Shown one piece after another: positions 45,676 to 52,628 of a DNA stretch of 64,000 nt. The position numbers and the translations under genes were made by a program. Location: NCBI RefSeq assembly GCF_051400755.1, contig NZ_JBLFFL010000004.1:62001-126000 (forward strand), given 5' to 3'. The DNA is from Parapedobacter sp051400755 (GTDB lineage Bacteria; Bacteroidota; Bacteroidia; Sphingobacteriales; Sphingobacteriaceae). The stretch's first letter is position 1. Every line of letters begins with the position of its first letter. The notes under the pieces are model-generated. The model made no database searches, was not told the origin of the DNA, and was given only the letters and a program-made list of their open reading frames with translations.

Positions 45676-45716
45676 TTGACGGGGAATTGACGGGGCGTCT
45701 CCGGTAAATTGACGGG
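45676..45716. repeat. Three TTGACGGG repeats phased at 11 and 22 bases
   Basis: TTGACGGGG lies at 45676-45684 and 45687-45695, and TTGACGGG at 45709-45716. Starts are 11 and 22 bases apart, so all face the same side of the helix. They lie about 40-80 bases upstream of the -7 element of the DUF6266 remnant. Confidence 0.7.
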
Positions 45717-45723
45717 AAGGTGA

Positions 45724-45764
45724 AGTATAGTAACCGGGGTTACTGTAACCCCGGTTACTATACT
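45724..45764. repeat. Perfect 19-bp hairpin with 3-base loop
   Basis: Bases 45724-45742 and 45746-45764 are exact inverse complements around CTG, with GTAACCCCGGTTAC-type arms. It lies between the amidase end (45812) and the DUF6266 remnant. It could end transcription from the amidase gene, though no T-run follows. Confidence 0.75.
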
Positions 45765-45811
45765 ATATAAGAAATTCAACGATGGGTAACGGGATAAGGA
45801 TGAGCAATGAC

Positions 45812-46444
45812 CTATTCCCTTTCAACCAATTCGCTCACCTGATCAACGATATAACCACTTTTGAAGTAGCCGTAAATATCCTCTCCCGGGCAGGCGGTTT
45901 GCTCGCTATGGTCGCGGTGGGTGGAGATATCCGAGGGTGATATCCCGTACTTCTTACAGGAATCGGCCAGTAAGCCTATCAATACCTGCAAAAGCTTCTC
46001 GTCGAGTTTTTGCTCATTGTAATTACCCAAAAAGCAGATCAACAGGTGTCCGGTAGGGTCATATTCCGTATTGGTTTCTCCCACGGTGAGCGGGTCTCTC
46101 CCCTCGTACACCGTTCCATCCGGCGCAATCAACAGGTGGTATGGAATGTCTGACCAGTTGCGATCTGGCCCCATGCACCAGTGTTGTATGTTCTTTAGTC
46201 GCTGCTTCGCGTCATCCGAAGGGGTCAGCACTTTGCCCCCTTCATGGTGAACTGTGATCTGCACCGGTGTGTGCCGCTTATACGGTCTGGCCGGCTGTGC
46301 CTGCCAGCTGCTCTTGGGTACAATCGCTATCGTATCCCGATAAGCTGCCGCGCATGCCATGCCCTGTTCGGGCAAACCAGCAACCGTTCCCAGCAGGATC
46401 AATTTCAGTATGATCGATGTAGCACATATTTCCAGGCGTGTCAT
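45812..46444 (-). CDS. N-acetylmuramoyl-L-alanine amidase, PGRP/Ami_2 type
   Basis: The 210-residue protein has a signal peptide (LEICATSIILKLILLG) and an amidase_2/PGRP domain. Metal or catalytic positions are seen in ITVHHEGG (first His), IPYHLLIAPDGTVYEGR, and STHRDHSEQTACPGEDIY, with the His and the family Cys. It probably cleaves peptidoglycan in the periplasm. ATG 46444 was chosen over an upstream start that adds 18 residues before the signal peptide. Confidence 0.85.
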   Translation of the reverse strand: MTRLEICATSIILKLILLGTVAGLPEQGMACAAAYRDTIAIVPKSSWQAQPARPYKRHTPVQITVHHEGGKVLTPSDDAKQRLKNIQHWCMGPDRNWSDIPYHLLIAPDGTVYEGRDPLTVGETNTEYDPTGHLLICFLGNYNEQKLDEKLLQVLIGLLADSCKKYGISPSDISTHRDHSEQTACPGEDIYGYFKSGYIVDQVSELVERE

Positions 46445-46571
46445 GGTTCGTTTTATTGATGAACTTAAATGTACATGAAGTTTTGTACAACTCCGCACAG
46501 ACGCCTAAAAACCCACTAGAGGAAAAAATACGCTCAAAAACATATCGGCAGACGGTAACGTGAAGCTAGAG

Positions 46572-46602
46572 TTGGATAAAAGCGTTAATTTATCTAAATT
46601 TG
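46572..46602 (+). promoter_or_regulatory. Promoter of the toxin-antitoxin operon
   Basis: TTG (46572-46574) and TAAATTTG (46595-46602) are separated by 20 bases, a near-ideal Bacteroidota promoter. The antitoxin ATG follows 22 bases later. Confidence 0.65.
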
Positions 46603-46624
46603 TGTGTTATTGATATTATTCATT

Positions 46625-46834
46625 ATGGTACAACTTGCAGATATATTAGGACTGAGTGTTGCTGAGCGGATTGCCATGGCAGAAGCCATATGGGATAGTA
46701 TCAAAAAAGAAGAAGTTTCGTTATCCGCAGCTCAGCTTGATGAGCTGGATTTCCGTATGGCGCTCCATGATAGCGGGGAGATGCCTTACGTCAGTTGGGA
46801 TGATGTAAAGGCCGAATTACGGAACAGAAGATAG
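46625..46834 (+). CDS. Addiction-module antitoxin
   Basis: The 69-residue protein matches the short addiction-module component family (LSVAERIAMAEAIWDSIKKE, LSAAQLDELDFRMA, SWDDVKAEL). It probably neutralises the toxin encoded 2 bases downstream and may repress the operon. Start ATG at 46625, placed just after a strong promoter. Confidence 0.85.
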   Translation: MVQLADILGLSVAERIAMAEAIWDSIKKEEVSLSAAQLDELDFRMALHDSGEMPYVSWDDVKAELRNRR

Positions 46835-46836
46835 TA

Positions 46837-47160
46837 ATGATTCAATTCAACCTCTTCATTGCCGATGCTGCCCGACTGGATATCATTGAAGCCTTCGATT
46901 GGTATAACGAAATTGACAGCCATTTGGCTGATTCATTAGAAATGTATATCGAAGCCGGCTTAACTACCATACAGCACAACCCAAATTTATTTCAAAAGCG
47001 GTATAAGAAAATCAGAATTCATTTCATCAAACGATTCCCTTACGGTATTCACTATTTTCTTGAGGGTACTACCATAAGAGTCATTGGCTTTTTCCATACG
47101 AGCCGAAATCCCAAGAGGTGGCAAAAACGACAGCGCTCCGAATCCGGTTCCGCTAAGTGA
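46837..47160 (+). CDS. RelE/ParE-family toxin
   Basis: The 107-residue protein has the RelE/ParE fold pattern: AARLDIIEAFDWYNEIDSHLADSL, then IQHNPNLFQKRYKKIRIHFIKRFPYGIHYFLEG and a C-terminal IRVIGFFHTSRNPKRW. Members inhibit gyrase (ParE) or cleave mRNA (RelE); which applies cannot be told. It forms a type II pair with the preceding gene. Confidence 0.88.
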   Translation: MIQFNLFIADAARLDIIEAFDWYNEIDSHLADSLEMYIEAGLTTIQHNPNLFQKRYKKIRIHFIKRFPYGIHYFLEGTTIRVIGFFHTSRNPKRWQKRQRSESGSAK

Positions 47161-47212
47161 TCACCTTAATCCCTCCCCTCCTCCTGCCCATTTCCCGCCA
47201 TCTCGCGTGCGG

Positions 47213-47240
47213 TATGCGGGGCTGATGCGGGGCGTATGCG
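47213..47240. repeat. GC-rich 11-base tandem repeat, about three copies
   Basis: ATGCGGGG starts at 47214 and 47225 and ATGCG at 47236, exactly 11 bases apart. It lies in the gene-free interval 47161-47358. A related 11-base unit is found at 63411-63450. Confidence 0.55.
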
Positions 47241-47358
47241 TGAAAAGGTCACATCCATACCGCATCCAGGACGCGCACGGCCCGCGATACGGTAGAACAA
47301 CGGCAAAAGAAAGGGTGGAAAAAGGGAGGAATAAGCACGTAGGCTATCTAGTGGCCGC

Positions 47359-47682
47359 TTACAATTCTCGACCCCAATACGCCCGGCGCAGACGCTCCAC
47401 GTCGCGGTCTCGGAAGTACTTCTTGCCTTTTTTCATTTTAGCTACGGTGATTTCGCCGCGGCGCTGGCAGCGCAACAGGGTGCTTTCGCTGATGCCCACG
47501 TGGTTCCACGTTTCCTCGGCGGTGAGGTACCGGGTTTCGGCTTCCTCCTTCTCCAGGATGAAGCGCATGATCGCTTCGTGGTCTTCTCGTAGGCGTTTCA
47601 GTTCGGGGTAGAGGATGGGGATGATGCGTCCGCAGGCACAGCAGGGATGCGGCCTGGGGGTGTTAGGCTTGTTTTTCATCAT
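47359..47682 (-). CDS. Small HTH (excisionase-like) protein
   Basis: The 107-residue protein has a CxC near the N-terminus (PCCACG), a helical middle, and a C-terminal MerR/HTH_17-type motif (LTAEETWNHVGISESTLLRCQRRGEITVAKMKKGKKYFRDRDVERL). Such proteins are common on mobile or conjugative islands of Bacteroidota. It follows the LytTR regulator by 65 bases in the same direction, so cotranscription is possible. Confidence 0.72.
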   Translation of the reverse strand: MMKNKPNTPRPHPCCACGRIIPILYPELKRLREDHEAIMRFILEKEEAETRYLTAEETWNHVGISESTLLRCQRRGEITVAKMKKGKKYFRDRDVERLRRAYWGREL

Positions 47683-47747
47683 GTTAAATGGTTTATGTGC
47701 GCATCAGCCTAGCGGCGATACGTAGTCAATGAATCGGCTATATCCGG

Positions 47748-48482
47748 TTAGTCCGGTTCTGGATCGAATACCCGCAGAAACTCCTCCCGATAGGTGTCGC
47801 TCAAGGGGATGGGGCCACGGTTGCCGATCATATACATCTTGCTAGTTTTCCTAAAAAACTTGATAATTTTATCCATCGATACTGAGTAGCTTCGGTGTAC
47901 TTGCATAAAGTCTTCCGGGGGTAACAGGGCCAAGAAATCTTTCATCGTCATGCGACTTACCAGCTTATCGTAAGGCAAGTGTAGCGTGATCTCATTGTGG
48001 TGGCATTCTACATAAATGATGTCGTTAAAATAAATCTTCAGTTGCACACCATCTTCCTTGTCACGCAAAAATACATAATCGTCCCCAGCAGTCTTCTTGG
48101 TATTGCCCAGTCCTACTGTACGATCGACGGCTTTGATCAACCGAGGCAACGCTACCGGCTTCGGTATGCATTCGGGCAGGCTCAACCTGTAAGCTTCCAT
48201 CGCATATTCCGGATGAGCAGTAGTCAGGATCACCGGAGGCCTTTCCTCCAGCGCCTCCAGAAGTGACAGGCCGTTGAGCCCGGGCATTTCGACATCCAAA
48301 AAGAGCAGATCAACCCGATGATCGCGTATATACCGGAAGGCACGCAGGGCGTCCGTTTCGGTGATAATGGTCTCCGTACTGAGCCCCAGCTGGCCCAGCA
48401 GGCCGCATAGGTAGTTGATCGATTCCCGCTCGTCGTCCACGACCATCACGGTCAGTTTACGCATCCTTTCCATGGCTTGCAT
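47748..48482 (-). CDS. LytTR-family response regulator
   Basis: The 244-residue protein has a receiver domain with VVDDE, phospho-acceptor Asp63 (LLFLDVEMPGLNG) and the Lys in CIPKPVALP. The LytTR domain follows (DIIYVECHHNEITLHL, FMQVHRSYSVSMDKI, GPIPLSDTYREEFL). In-frame ATGs at 48473 and 48464 are alternatives; the last gives MRKLTVMVVDDE and only an 8-base overlap with the kinase. The overlap shows coupling to the kinase gene. Confidence 0.93.
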   Translation of the reverse strand: MQAMERMRKLTVMVVDDERESINYLCGLLGQLGLSTETIITETDALRAFRYIRDHRVDLLFLDVEMPGLNGLSLLEALEERPPVILTTAHPEYAMEAYRLSLPECIPKPVALPRLIKAVDRTVGLGNTKKTAGDDYVFLRDKEDGVQLKIYFNDIIYVECHHNEITLHLPYDKLVSRMTMKDFLALLPPEDFMQVHRSYSVSMDKIIKFFRKTSKMYMIGNRGPIPLSDTYREEFLRVFDPEPD

Positions 48483-49542
48483 ATTTTACCGAGAGTGACA
48501 GTGTATAACACCCGTCGTGTGCCCCATAGGTTAGTCGATATTGGTTCGGCAGCAGTAAACTTAGGCGTTTCTCAAGATTTTGCAGGCCCATGCCTGATGA
48601 ACTTTTTGACGCCTGTGGGCCCGGTTCGATCCGGTTATGGGTAGTGAACGAAAAACCATCAGACAGGAGCTTGAGCGATAGTTTAGCAGGTTCAATCTCC
48701 GAGAGCCGTCCGTGCTTGATCGTATTGTCCGCCGCAGTGAGCAGCAATACCGGCGGGACATATTGCCCCCGGTATTCCCCAGTGATATCCAGCGTCATGA
48801 CCGGTCTGTCGCCGTATCGGGTCACTACGAGATTTACCAGGTTCTTCAATGCCTCGATTTCCCGGCTGACGTCCACCAGGGCCAGGCGGCTTTCAGCCAT
48901 CTCCACACTGTAATGTTGCAGACGGCTCAATAACATCATCATCCGGTGCTGCTGCATATCTCCCCTATTTGCGGCGGCAGCCGCTACGAAACCCAATACG
49001 CCATATTGAAAATGTCCATTGATCTGAAAACGCAGCAAACCATTTAGCATTGCCGCATGAGCATTGGCTATATGCAGTTTTTCCTGAAAATATTCAAAGG
49101 CGCGTTTCACGGCCTCAACCAGCACCGCATAGGACAACACACGTGCGTAGTAAACACCGATTGCCATGGCAAACACCGGTAGGTCAACTGCCATTTCGTG
49201 GATGGGCCAGTGGATTTCCAGCGCCCGAAGCCCGGGATATAGGCAGAGGTAAGCATAGCAGCACACCATCGGGAAAAGCCCCAGCAGCATGGCCACTCCC
49301 CGCGGCCATGAGCGTTTTCGGATGTGCCTGTGCAAGATATACGCAAGGGTATAGTATACCGGCAGCACCATCGCGACCACCATAGATACCATAAACCAAT
49401 CGGCCGGTTCGCTATAGCGGTAGTGATTATGCGAGTATGTCAAAACTGCATATATGCCCCAGCCTATGAGATGCCAGCGCAAGACCGACCAAGACAATAA
49501 CGTCCTTTTACGCGGTGTAGGTACCTGTAAATTTGCTTTCAC
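48457..49542 (-). CDS. LytS-type membrane sensor kinase
   Basis: The roughly 361-residue protein has four N-terminal hydrophobic segments, a helical linker and the His_kinase region. The phosphoacceptor box reads LRFQINGHFQYGVLG: the His is kept, but the usual PHFLFN is altered. The ATPase domain keeps TAADNTIKHGRL and GMGLQNLEKRLSLLLP. The start is uncertain: GTG 49542 or TTG 49563, with no suitable ATG. It is 50-70 bases after the acyltransferase-like gene and coupled to the LytTR regulator. Confidence 0.85.
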   Translation of the reverse strand: MKANLQVPTPRKRTLLSWSVLRWHLIGWGIYAVLTYSHNHYRYSEPADWFMVSMVVAMVLPVYYTLAYILHRHIRKRSWPRGVAMLLGLFPMVCCYAYLCLYPGLRALEIHWPIHEMAVDLPVFAMAIGVYYARVLSYAVLVEAVKRAFEYFQEKLHIANAHAAMLNGLLRFQINGHFQYGVLGFVAAAAANRGDMQQHRMMMLLSRLQHYSVEMAESRLALVDVSREIEALKNLVNLVVTRYGDRPVMTLDITGEYRGQYVPPVLLLTAADNTIKHGRLSEIEPAKLSLKLLSDGFSFTTHNRIEPGPQASKSSSGMGLQNLEKRLSLLLPNQYRLTYGAHDGCYTLSLSVKYASHGKDA

Positions 49543-49613
49543 GTGCAGAAAGTGTTTAGGCAAAGGATGCCTTGTTGAAACTACGAGGCCTAAAAATACA
49601 ATGTAATACCGAT

Positions 49614-50669
49614 TTATCCAAATCCTGTGCGCCGGCGGTGTATGTTCAGCAGCTGCCCGAATTCCTTTTCACCGATGGGATAGGACCGCCAAGTGCTTAC
49701 ATCCAAGGCATAGTAATGGCCATCTATCGGCAAAGGTAGACTGCCCGATCCGCGTGTCCAAGGTCGTCCGTGCCGAGCAACTCCAGCGCTCTTCAGCCGA
49801 TTTGCGGGCAACTTATGCAGGTACAGCCACCCCTCCCACTCTTCTGGTTGTGTTCGTATCGCGCGCTCCAGCACACGGTATAGGTAGCGTGTCGTGCGCG
49901 CCGCACCAGCGGTCCTGTCCAGTCGGCGGTCCGTCCAGCAGGCCTCCGGAAATTCAAAGCGGATATGTGCTGTGAGCGGCCGTGTACACACCACCGGATA
50001 CACCGGCACGTCCATCAGCTGCGCTACATAAGCCAGACCACTCCGCACCGGCATTGTCGACCGGAAAAAGTCCACTTCCACTAAGCCCCTGGTCCCCACC
50101 GACGCTCCGCTGCCGGTGTTGCCATCGATATAGGCCACCAGCTGGCGGCCCGCTCGCAGCGCGTCCCGTATGGCAAAGAGGGCATTCGGGCGCTGTGCAT
50201 TGATGAGCATCAGCGTTTCTGCGGCACCGTCCGTTCCAAATCCCGCGCTGTATTGATCGCCGAAGGCGGCGCCCTGCTGCTTGAGCACTGCATCGGACAC
50301 CAGCAGTGCAAAAGGCACCCGTTCGGCGATCAGCTTCCGGCACAGCAGCCGGTACGATCCCGTGTGGTAGGTGCACACAATCCCCGGTCTGTCCAGCAAT
50401 CCGCGGACCCATTCGGCCGTCCAGCCGGTGACGGTATTGGCCGTCCATACCGCCGGATGCGTTTGGTCCATCGCGGCCAGTGCCATGCGTACATTCAACT
50501 TCCTGAACAAATCCGGCATCGCTATCCAAGGAATATCAGGCCTGAACCGGCGCATATTGGCACAAAAAATCGTAAAGTGTCGCTGTTTATCCACATCATT
50601 CCACAAGTCTACCCCCTCCCATCTAGCGTACAGGCGATCAGCGCGATTTAAGTAATCGTTCTTATCCAT
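49614..50669 (-). CDS. LpxL-fold lysophospholipid acyltransferase-like protein
   Basis: The 351-residue protein shows the order of LpxL/HtrB-type acyltransferases: GIVCTYHTGSYR in place of the HxxxxE/D region, VAYIDGNTGSG, VDFFRSTMPVRSGLAYVAQ and VPVYPVVCTR. The catalytic His is present, but the acid four residues later is Arg. No membrane anchor is obvious, unlike true LpxL. It follows a 46-residue ORF and precedes a sensor kinase gene. The substrate is unknown; it might act on the small peptide (speculation). Confidence 0.7.
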   Translation of the reverse strand: MDKNDYLNRADRLYARWEGVDLWNDVDKQRHFTIFCANMRRFRPDIPWIAMPDLFRKLNVRMALAAMDQTHPAVWTANTVTGWTAEWVRGLLDRPGIVCTYHTGSYRLLCRKLIAERVPFALLVSDAVLKQQGAAFGDQYSAGFGTDGAAETLMLINAQRPNALFAIRDALRAGRQLVAYIDGNTGSGASVGTRGLVEVDFFRSTMPVRSGLAYVAQLMDVPVYPVVCTRPLTAHIRFEFPEACWTDRRLDRTAGAARTTRYLYRVLERAIRTQPEEWEGWLYLHKLPANRLKSAGVARHGRPWTRGSGSLPLPIDGHYYALDVSTWRSYPIGEKEFGQLLNIHRRRTGFG

Positions 50670-50713
50670 AACTTGTTGTTGTTAAAAATTGTCTAAAAAG
50701 GTCGGTAAACAAA

Positions 50714-50736
50714 TCAGGGGGCTGCAGTCCCCCTGA
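50714..50736 (-). terminator. Intercistronic hairpin after the 46-residue ORF
   Basis: TCAGGGGG and CCCCCTGA form a perfect 8-bp stem around 7 bases. On the minus strand it is followed by a T-rich TTTGTTT. It starts 7 bases after the small ORF's stop and lies before the acyltransferase-like gene, so it could cut most transcripts short. Confidence 0.65.
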
Positions 50737-50742
50737 ATTCAA

Positions 50743-50883
50743 CTAAAATGGTTCATACGGGCACTTCGGTGTCCGCGGCCCATCGTCTTCGAGCAGGTTT
50801 ATCAGCTGATCTAAGTCAAGCGGCTGCGCCCCCATCTGGGTGGCAGACGTCCATAAGTCATTTACTAATTGCAAAAAATCCAT
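50743..50883 (-). CDS. Small ORF, 46 residues, possible precursor peptide
   Basis: From the ATG at 50883 the frame reads MDFLQLVNDLWTSATQMGAQ, then PLDLDQLINLLEDDGPRT, then PKCPYEPF and TAG. It is acidic, with two short amphipathic stretches and a single Cys six residues from the C-terminus. It has no double-Gly leader. The position ahead of a modifying-enzyme-like gene and a terminator-like hairpin suggests a separately expressed peptide. I do not recognise a family, and coding status is inferred. Confidence 0.5.
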   Translation of the reverse strand: MDFLQLVNDLWTSATQMGAQPLDLDQLINLLEDDGPRTPKCPYEPF

Positions 50884-50900
50884 GATGTTAGCATTTTGGT

Positions 50901-50925
50901 TGCCCATACATTACAGAGATGGGCA
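50901..50925 (-). promoter_or_regulatory. Hairpin in the leader of the small ORF
   Basis: TGCCCAT and ATGGGCA pair perfectly around an 11-base loop, 17 bases before the ATG at 50883. A second small stem (CCCCT/AGGGG, 50935-50949) lies just upstream of it. Together they could control translation of the small ORF. Confidence 0.4.
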
Positions 50926-51003
50926 TGTCCCTGACCCCTCCGGTAGGGGATTTTGCTTGTCGACAATGCAACCAACTTCAGGGAAAACCTACACGTAGAA
51001 CGA

Positions 51004-51120
51004 TTTTTGGGGTAGATAATGCTTATAAGGAGTGGCGAAATAGCCAAATCCCGTGCTGAACCGGTTCAGCCCAAAAAACGGCCCTTTCGTCCAAGACGGG
51101 GGTGTTATCTACCCCAAAAA
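51004..51120. repeat. 16-bp inverted repeat flanking a 16-bp palindrome
   Basis: TTTTTGGGGTAGATAA at 51004-51019 is repeated exactly in inverse orientation at 51105-51120. Between them lies the perfect palindrome GCTGAACCGGTTCAGC (51055-51070). They are in the spacer between the divergent small ORF and Crp-type genes. A shorter palindrome TTGTCGACAA is at 50957-50966. Confidence 0.75.
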
Positions 51121-51144
51121 GCTGCTCATGTACCTTCAAAGCAA

Positions 51145-51152
51145 TAGTTTTG
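51145..51152 (+). promoter_or_regulatory. -7 element (TAGTTTTG) of the Crp-type gene
   Basis: TAGTTTTG matches TAnnTTTG and lies 17 bases before the ATG at 51170. The right arm of the 16-bp inverted repeat ends 24 bases upstream. Confidence 0.45.
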
Positions 51153-51169
51153 CGGCAAAGGCTTAAACT

Positions 51170-51748
51170 ATGGATATCTCTCCCCTCCTCACCTACTGGG
51201 CGCAGTACTGCCCGCTCAATCAATCGCACCGCCAGTGGCTGCACACCCACGCCGCGGTGACGAAAGTCAACCGCGGCACGTGGCTGTTCGCGCCCGGCGA
51301 CCGGGGCGATTATGTGTATTTCGGATGCGAAGGATTGCTCGCCACGGTGTGGTGGGATACGCGCGGCAGCCGCCGTATCGACCGCCTGCTGCCACCCCTG
51401 CACAGTGTACTCACCAAAAACAACCTCTATGCCCATCATCAGGTATATCATGATGTGGTGGCCCTGCGCCCGAGCACCGTCATCCGCATTCCGGCGGATG
51501 CGCTGCGGGCCTACAAAGAAGCGTGCGAGGAGGCGGATACCCTGGTGGATGTGCTGGAGCAGAAAAAGCTCAAGCAATACCGGGCCAAAAGCAGGCTGAT
51601 GCTCATCAAGGATGAGCGGGAGCGCTATGCGGCCTTCGCCGCGGATGACTACATGCGGCCCATCCGCCTCCTCACCTCCCAGCAGGAGCAGGCGGATTAT
51701 TTGAATATCTCGCGGGTTACGATCACGCGGGCCAGGCGGGGGTTTTGA
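51170..51748 (+). CDS. Crp/Fnr-family transcriptional regulator
   Basis: The 192-residue protein has a cyclic-nucleotide-binding-type beta domain (VTKVNRGTWLFAPGDRGDYVYFGCEGLLATV). A C-helix leads into a short HTH at the end (LTSQQEQADYLNISRVTITRARRGF). It lacks the residues usual for cAMP binding as far as I can see. It is divergent from the small ORF operon, across a palindrome-rich spacer, and may control it. Confidence 0.85.
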   Translation: MDISPLLTYWAQYCPLNQSHRQWLHTHAAVTKVNRGTWLFAPGDRGDYVYFGCEGLLATVWWDTRGSRRIDRLLPPLHSVLTKNNLYAHHQVYHDVVALRPSTVIRIPADALRAYKEACEEADTLVDVLEQKKLKQYRAKSRLMLIKDERERYAAFAADDYMRPIRLLTSQQEQADYLNISRVTITRARRGF

Positions 51749-51833
51749 CCTTAGCGGCCGGTTTGCGTATTCAGCCCCTAAGATTGTCGCATTTACACTG
51801 CAATAGACGGTCTTTGTTGGCGAGATTTGTGGT

Positions 51834-52430
51834 ATGAGAAAAATAATCGTCTTGTCCATGATTACATTGGATGGAATCATGCAGGCACCCGGTGGACCTG
51901 AGGAAGATACCTCGGGCGGTTTCAATTATGGCGGCTGGACCGCTCCGTTTAGTGACGAAGCTTATGATCAGGCTGTGCGCAACGAGCTGCAACAACCTGC
52001 AGATTATCTTTTGGGCAGAAAAACATTTGAGATTTGGGAGGGCTACTGGCCTGCACATGCAGACTTTTGGCCGGGTATCAATGATGGGACCAAGTACATC
52101 CTGTCCAAGACCAGAAAAAAATCTGATTGGAAAAACTCCGTGTTTATCAACAGCGTGGCCGCTATCGAAAAGCTCAAGCATTCAACAGGGCCAGATATTC
52201 AGGTTTGGGGTAGCAGCAAGCTCATTCAGCTGCTGCTTCAGCATGATCTGGTAGACGAACTCCGGCTCAAAATTCATCCGCTGACGCTCGGTGAGGGGAA
52301 AAAGTTGTTTGACACCGGCGCGATTCCGGCCGCGTTTACCTTGATCGAGAGCACCATCACCACAAGTGGCGTTATTCTGGCTAGTTACAAGCGGGCCGGA
52401 CAAGTCCAGACCGGTGCTGTTGAGGTTTAA
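51834..52430 (+). CDS. Dihydrofolate reductase-fold (RibD C-terminal) protein
   Basis: The 198-residue protein has the RibD/DHFR fold: RKIIVLSMITLDGIMQAPGG at the start, DYLLGRKTFEIWEGYW, and the NADPH-binding IQVWGSSKLIQLLLQHDLVDELRLKIHPLTLGEG. Members of this group are stand-alone NADPH reductases of unknown substrate, distinct from folate DHFR. Confidence 0.9.
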   Translation: MRKIIVLSMITLDGIMQAPGGPEEDTSGGFNYGGWTAPFSDEAYDQAVRNELQQPADYLLGRKTFEIWEGYWPAHADFWPGINDGTKYILSKTRKKSDWKNSVFINSVAAIEKLKHSTGPDIQVWGSSKLIQLLLQHDLVDELRLKIHPLTLGEGKKLFDTGAIPAAFTLIESTITTSGVILASYKRAGQVQTGAVEV

Positions 52431-52514
52431 GAATACCCTCAATACAAGACCCGAACAGCCATAAGGGAATTTTCCGCGCGGTACTGTGCCCTGTATTTAT
52501 TGACTAATGGTTCC

Positions 52515-52569
52515 ATCGTATCGTACACGATACGAAAATAACCAAAAATCGTATCGTGTACGATACGAT
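52515..52569. repeat. Nested 21-bp inverted repeat between convergent genes
   Basis: Bases 52515-52535 and 52549-52569 are exact inverse complements around a 13-base loop. Each arm is itself nearly palindromic (CGTATCGT and ACGATACG around two bases). The right arm is followed by TTTTG. It lies between the convergent DHFR-fold and S41 genes and may be a two-way terminator or a double operator. Confidence 0.75.
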
Positions 52570-52628
52570 TTTGTAATTGGCGGACAATGCCACTGAAGCA
52601 GGCTGATACTCATCAAGGATGACAGCCC

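Noticed and set aside
45724..45764. Insertion-sequence end or transposon terminal repeat
   Set aside because: The two arms are only 3 bases apart and no transposase frame is nearby, so it is a hairpin rather than an element boundary.
47084..47611. 175-codon plus-strand frame after the toxin gene
   Set aside because: Its start lies inside the toxin gene and its end is antisense to the HTH protein; the middle is the GC-rich repeat.
50865..51047. 60-codon minus-strand frame overlapping the start of the 46-residue ORF
   Set aside because: It runs through the palindromic spacer in another frame and lacks the clean context of the 46-residue ORF.
51023..51925. 300-codon minus-strand frame opposite the Crp-type gene
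   Set aside because: It is antisense to a regulator with clear domains and crosses the intergenic palindromes.
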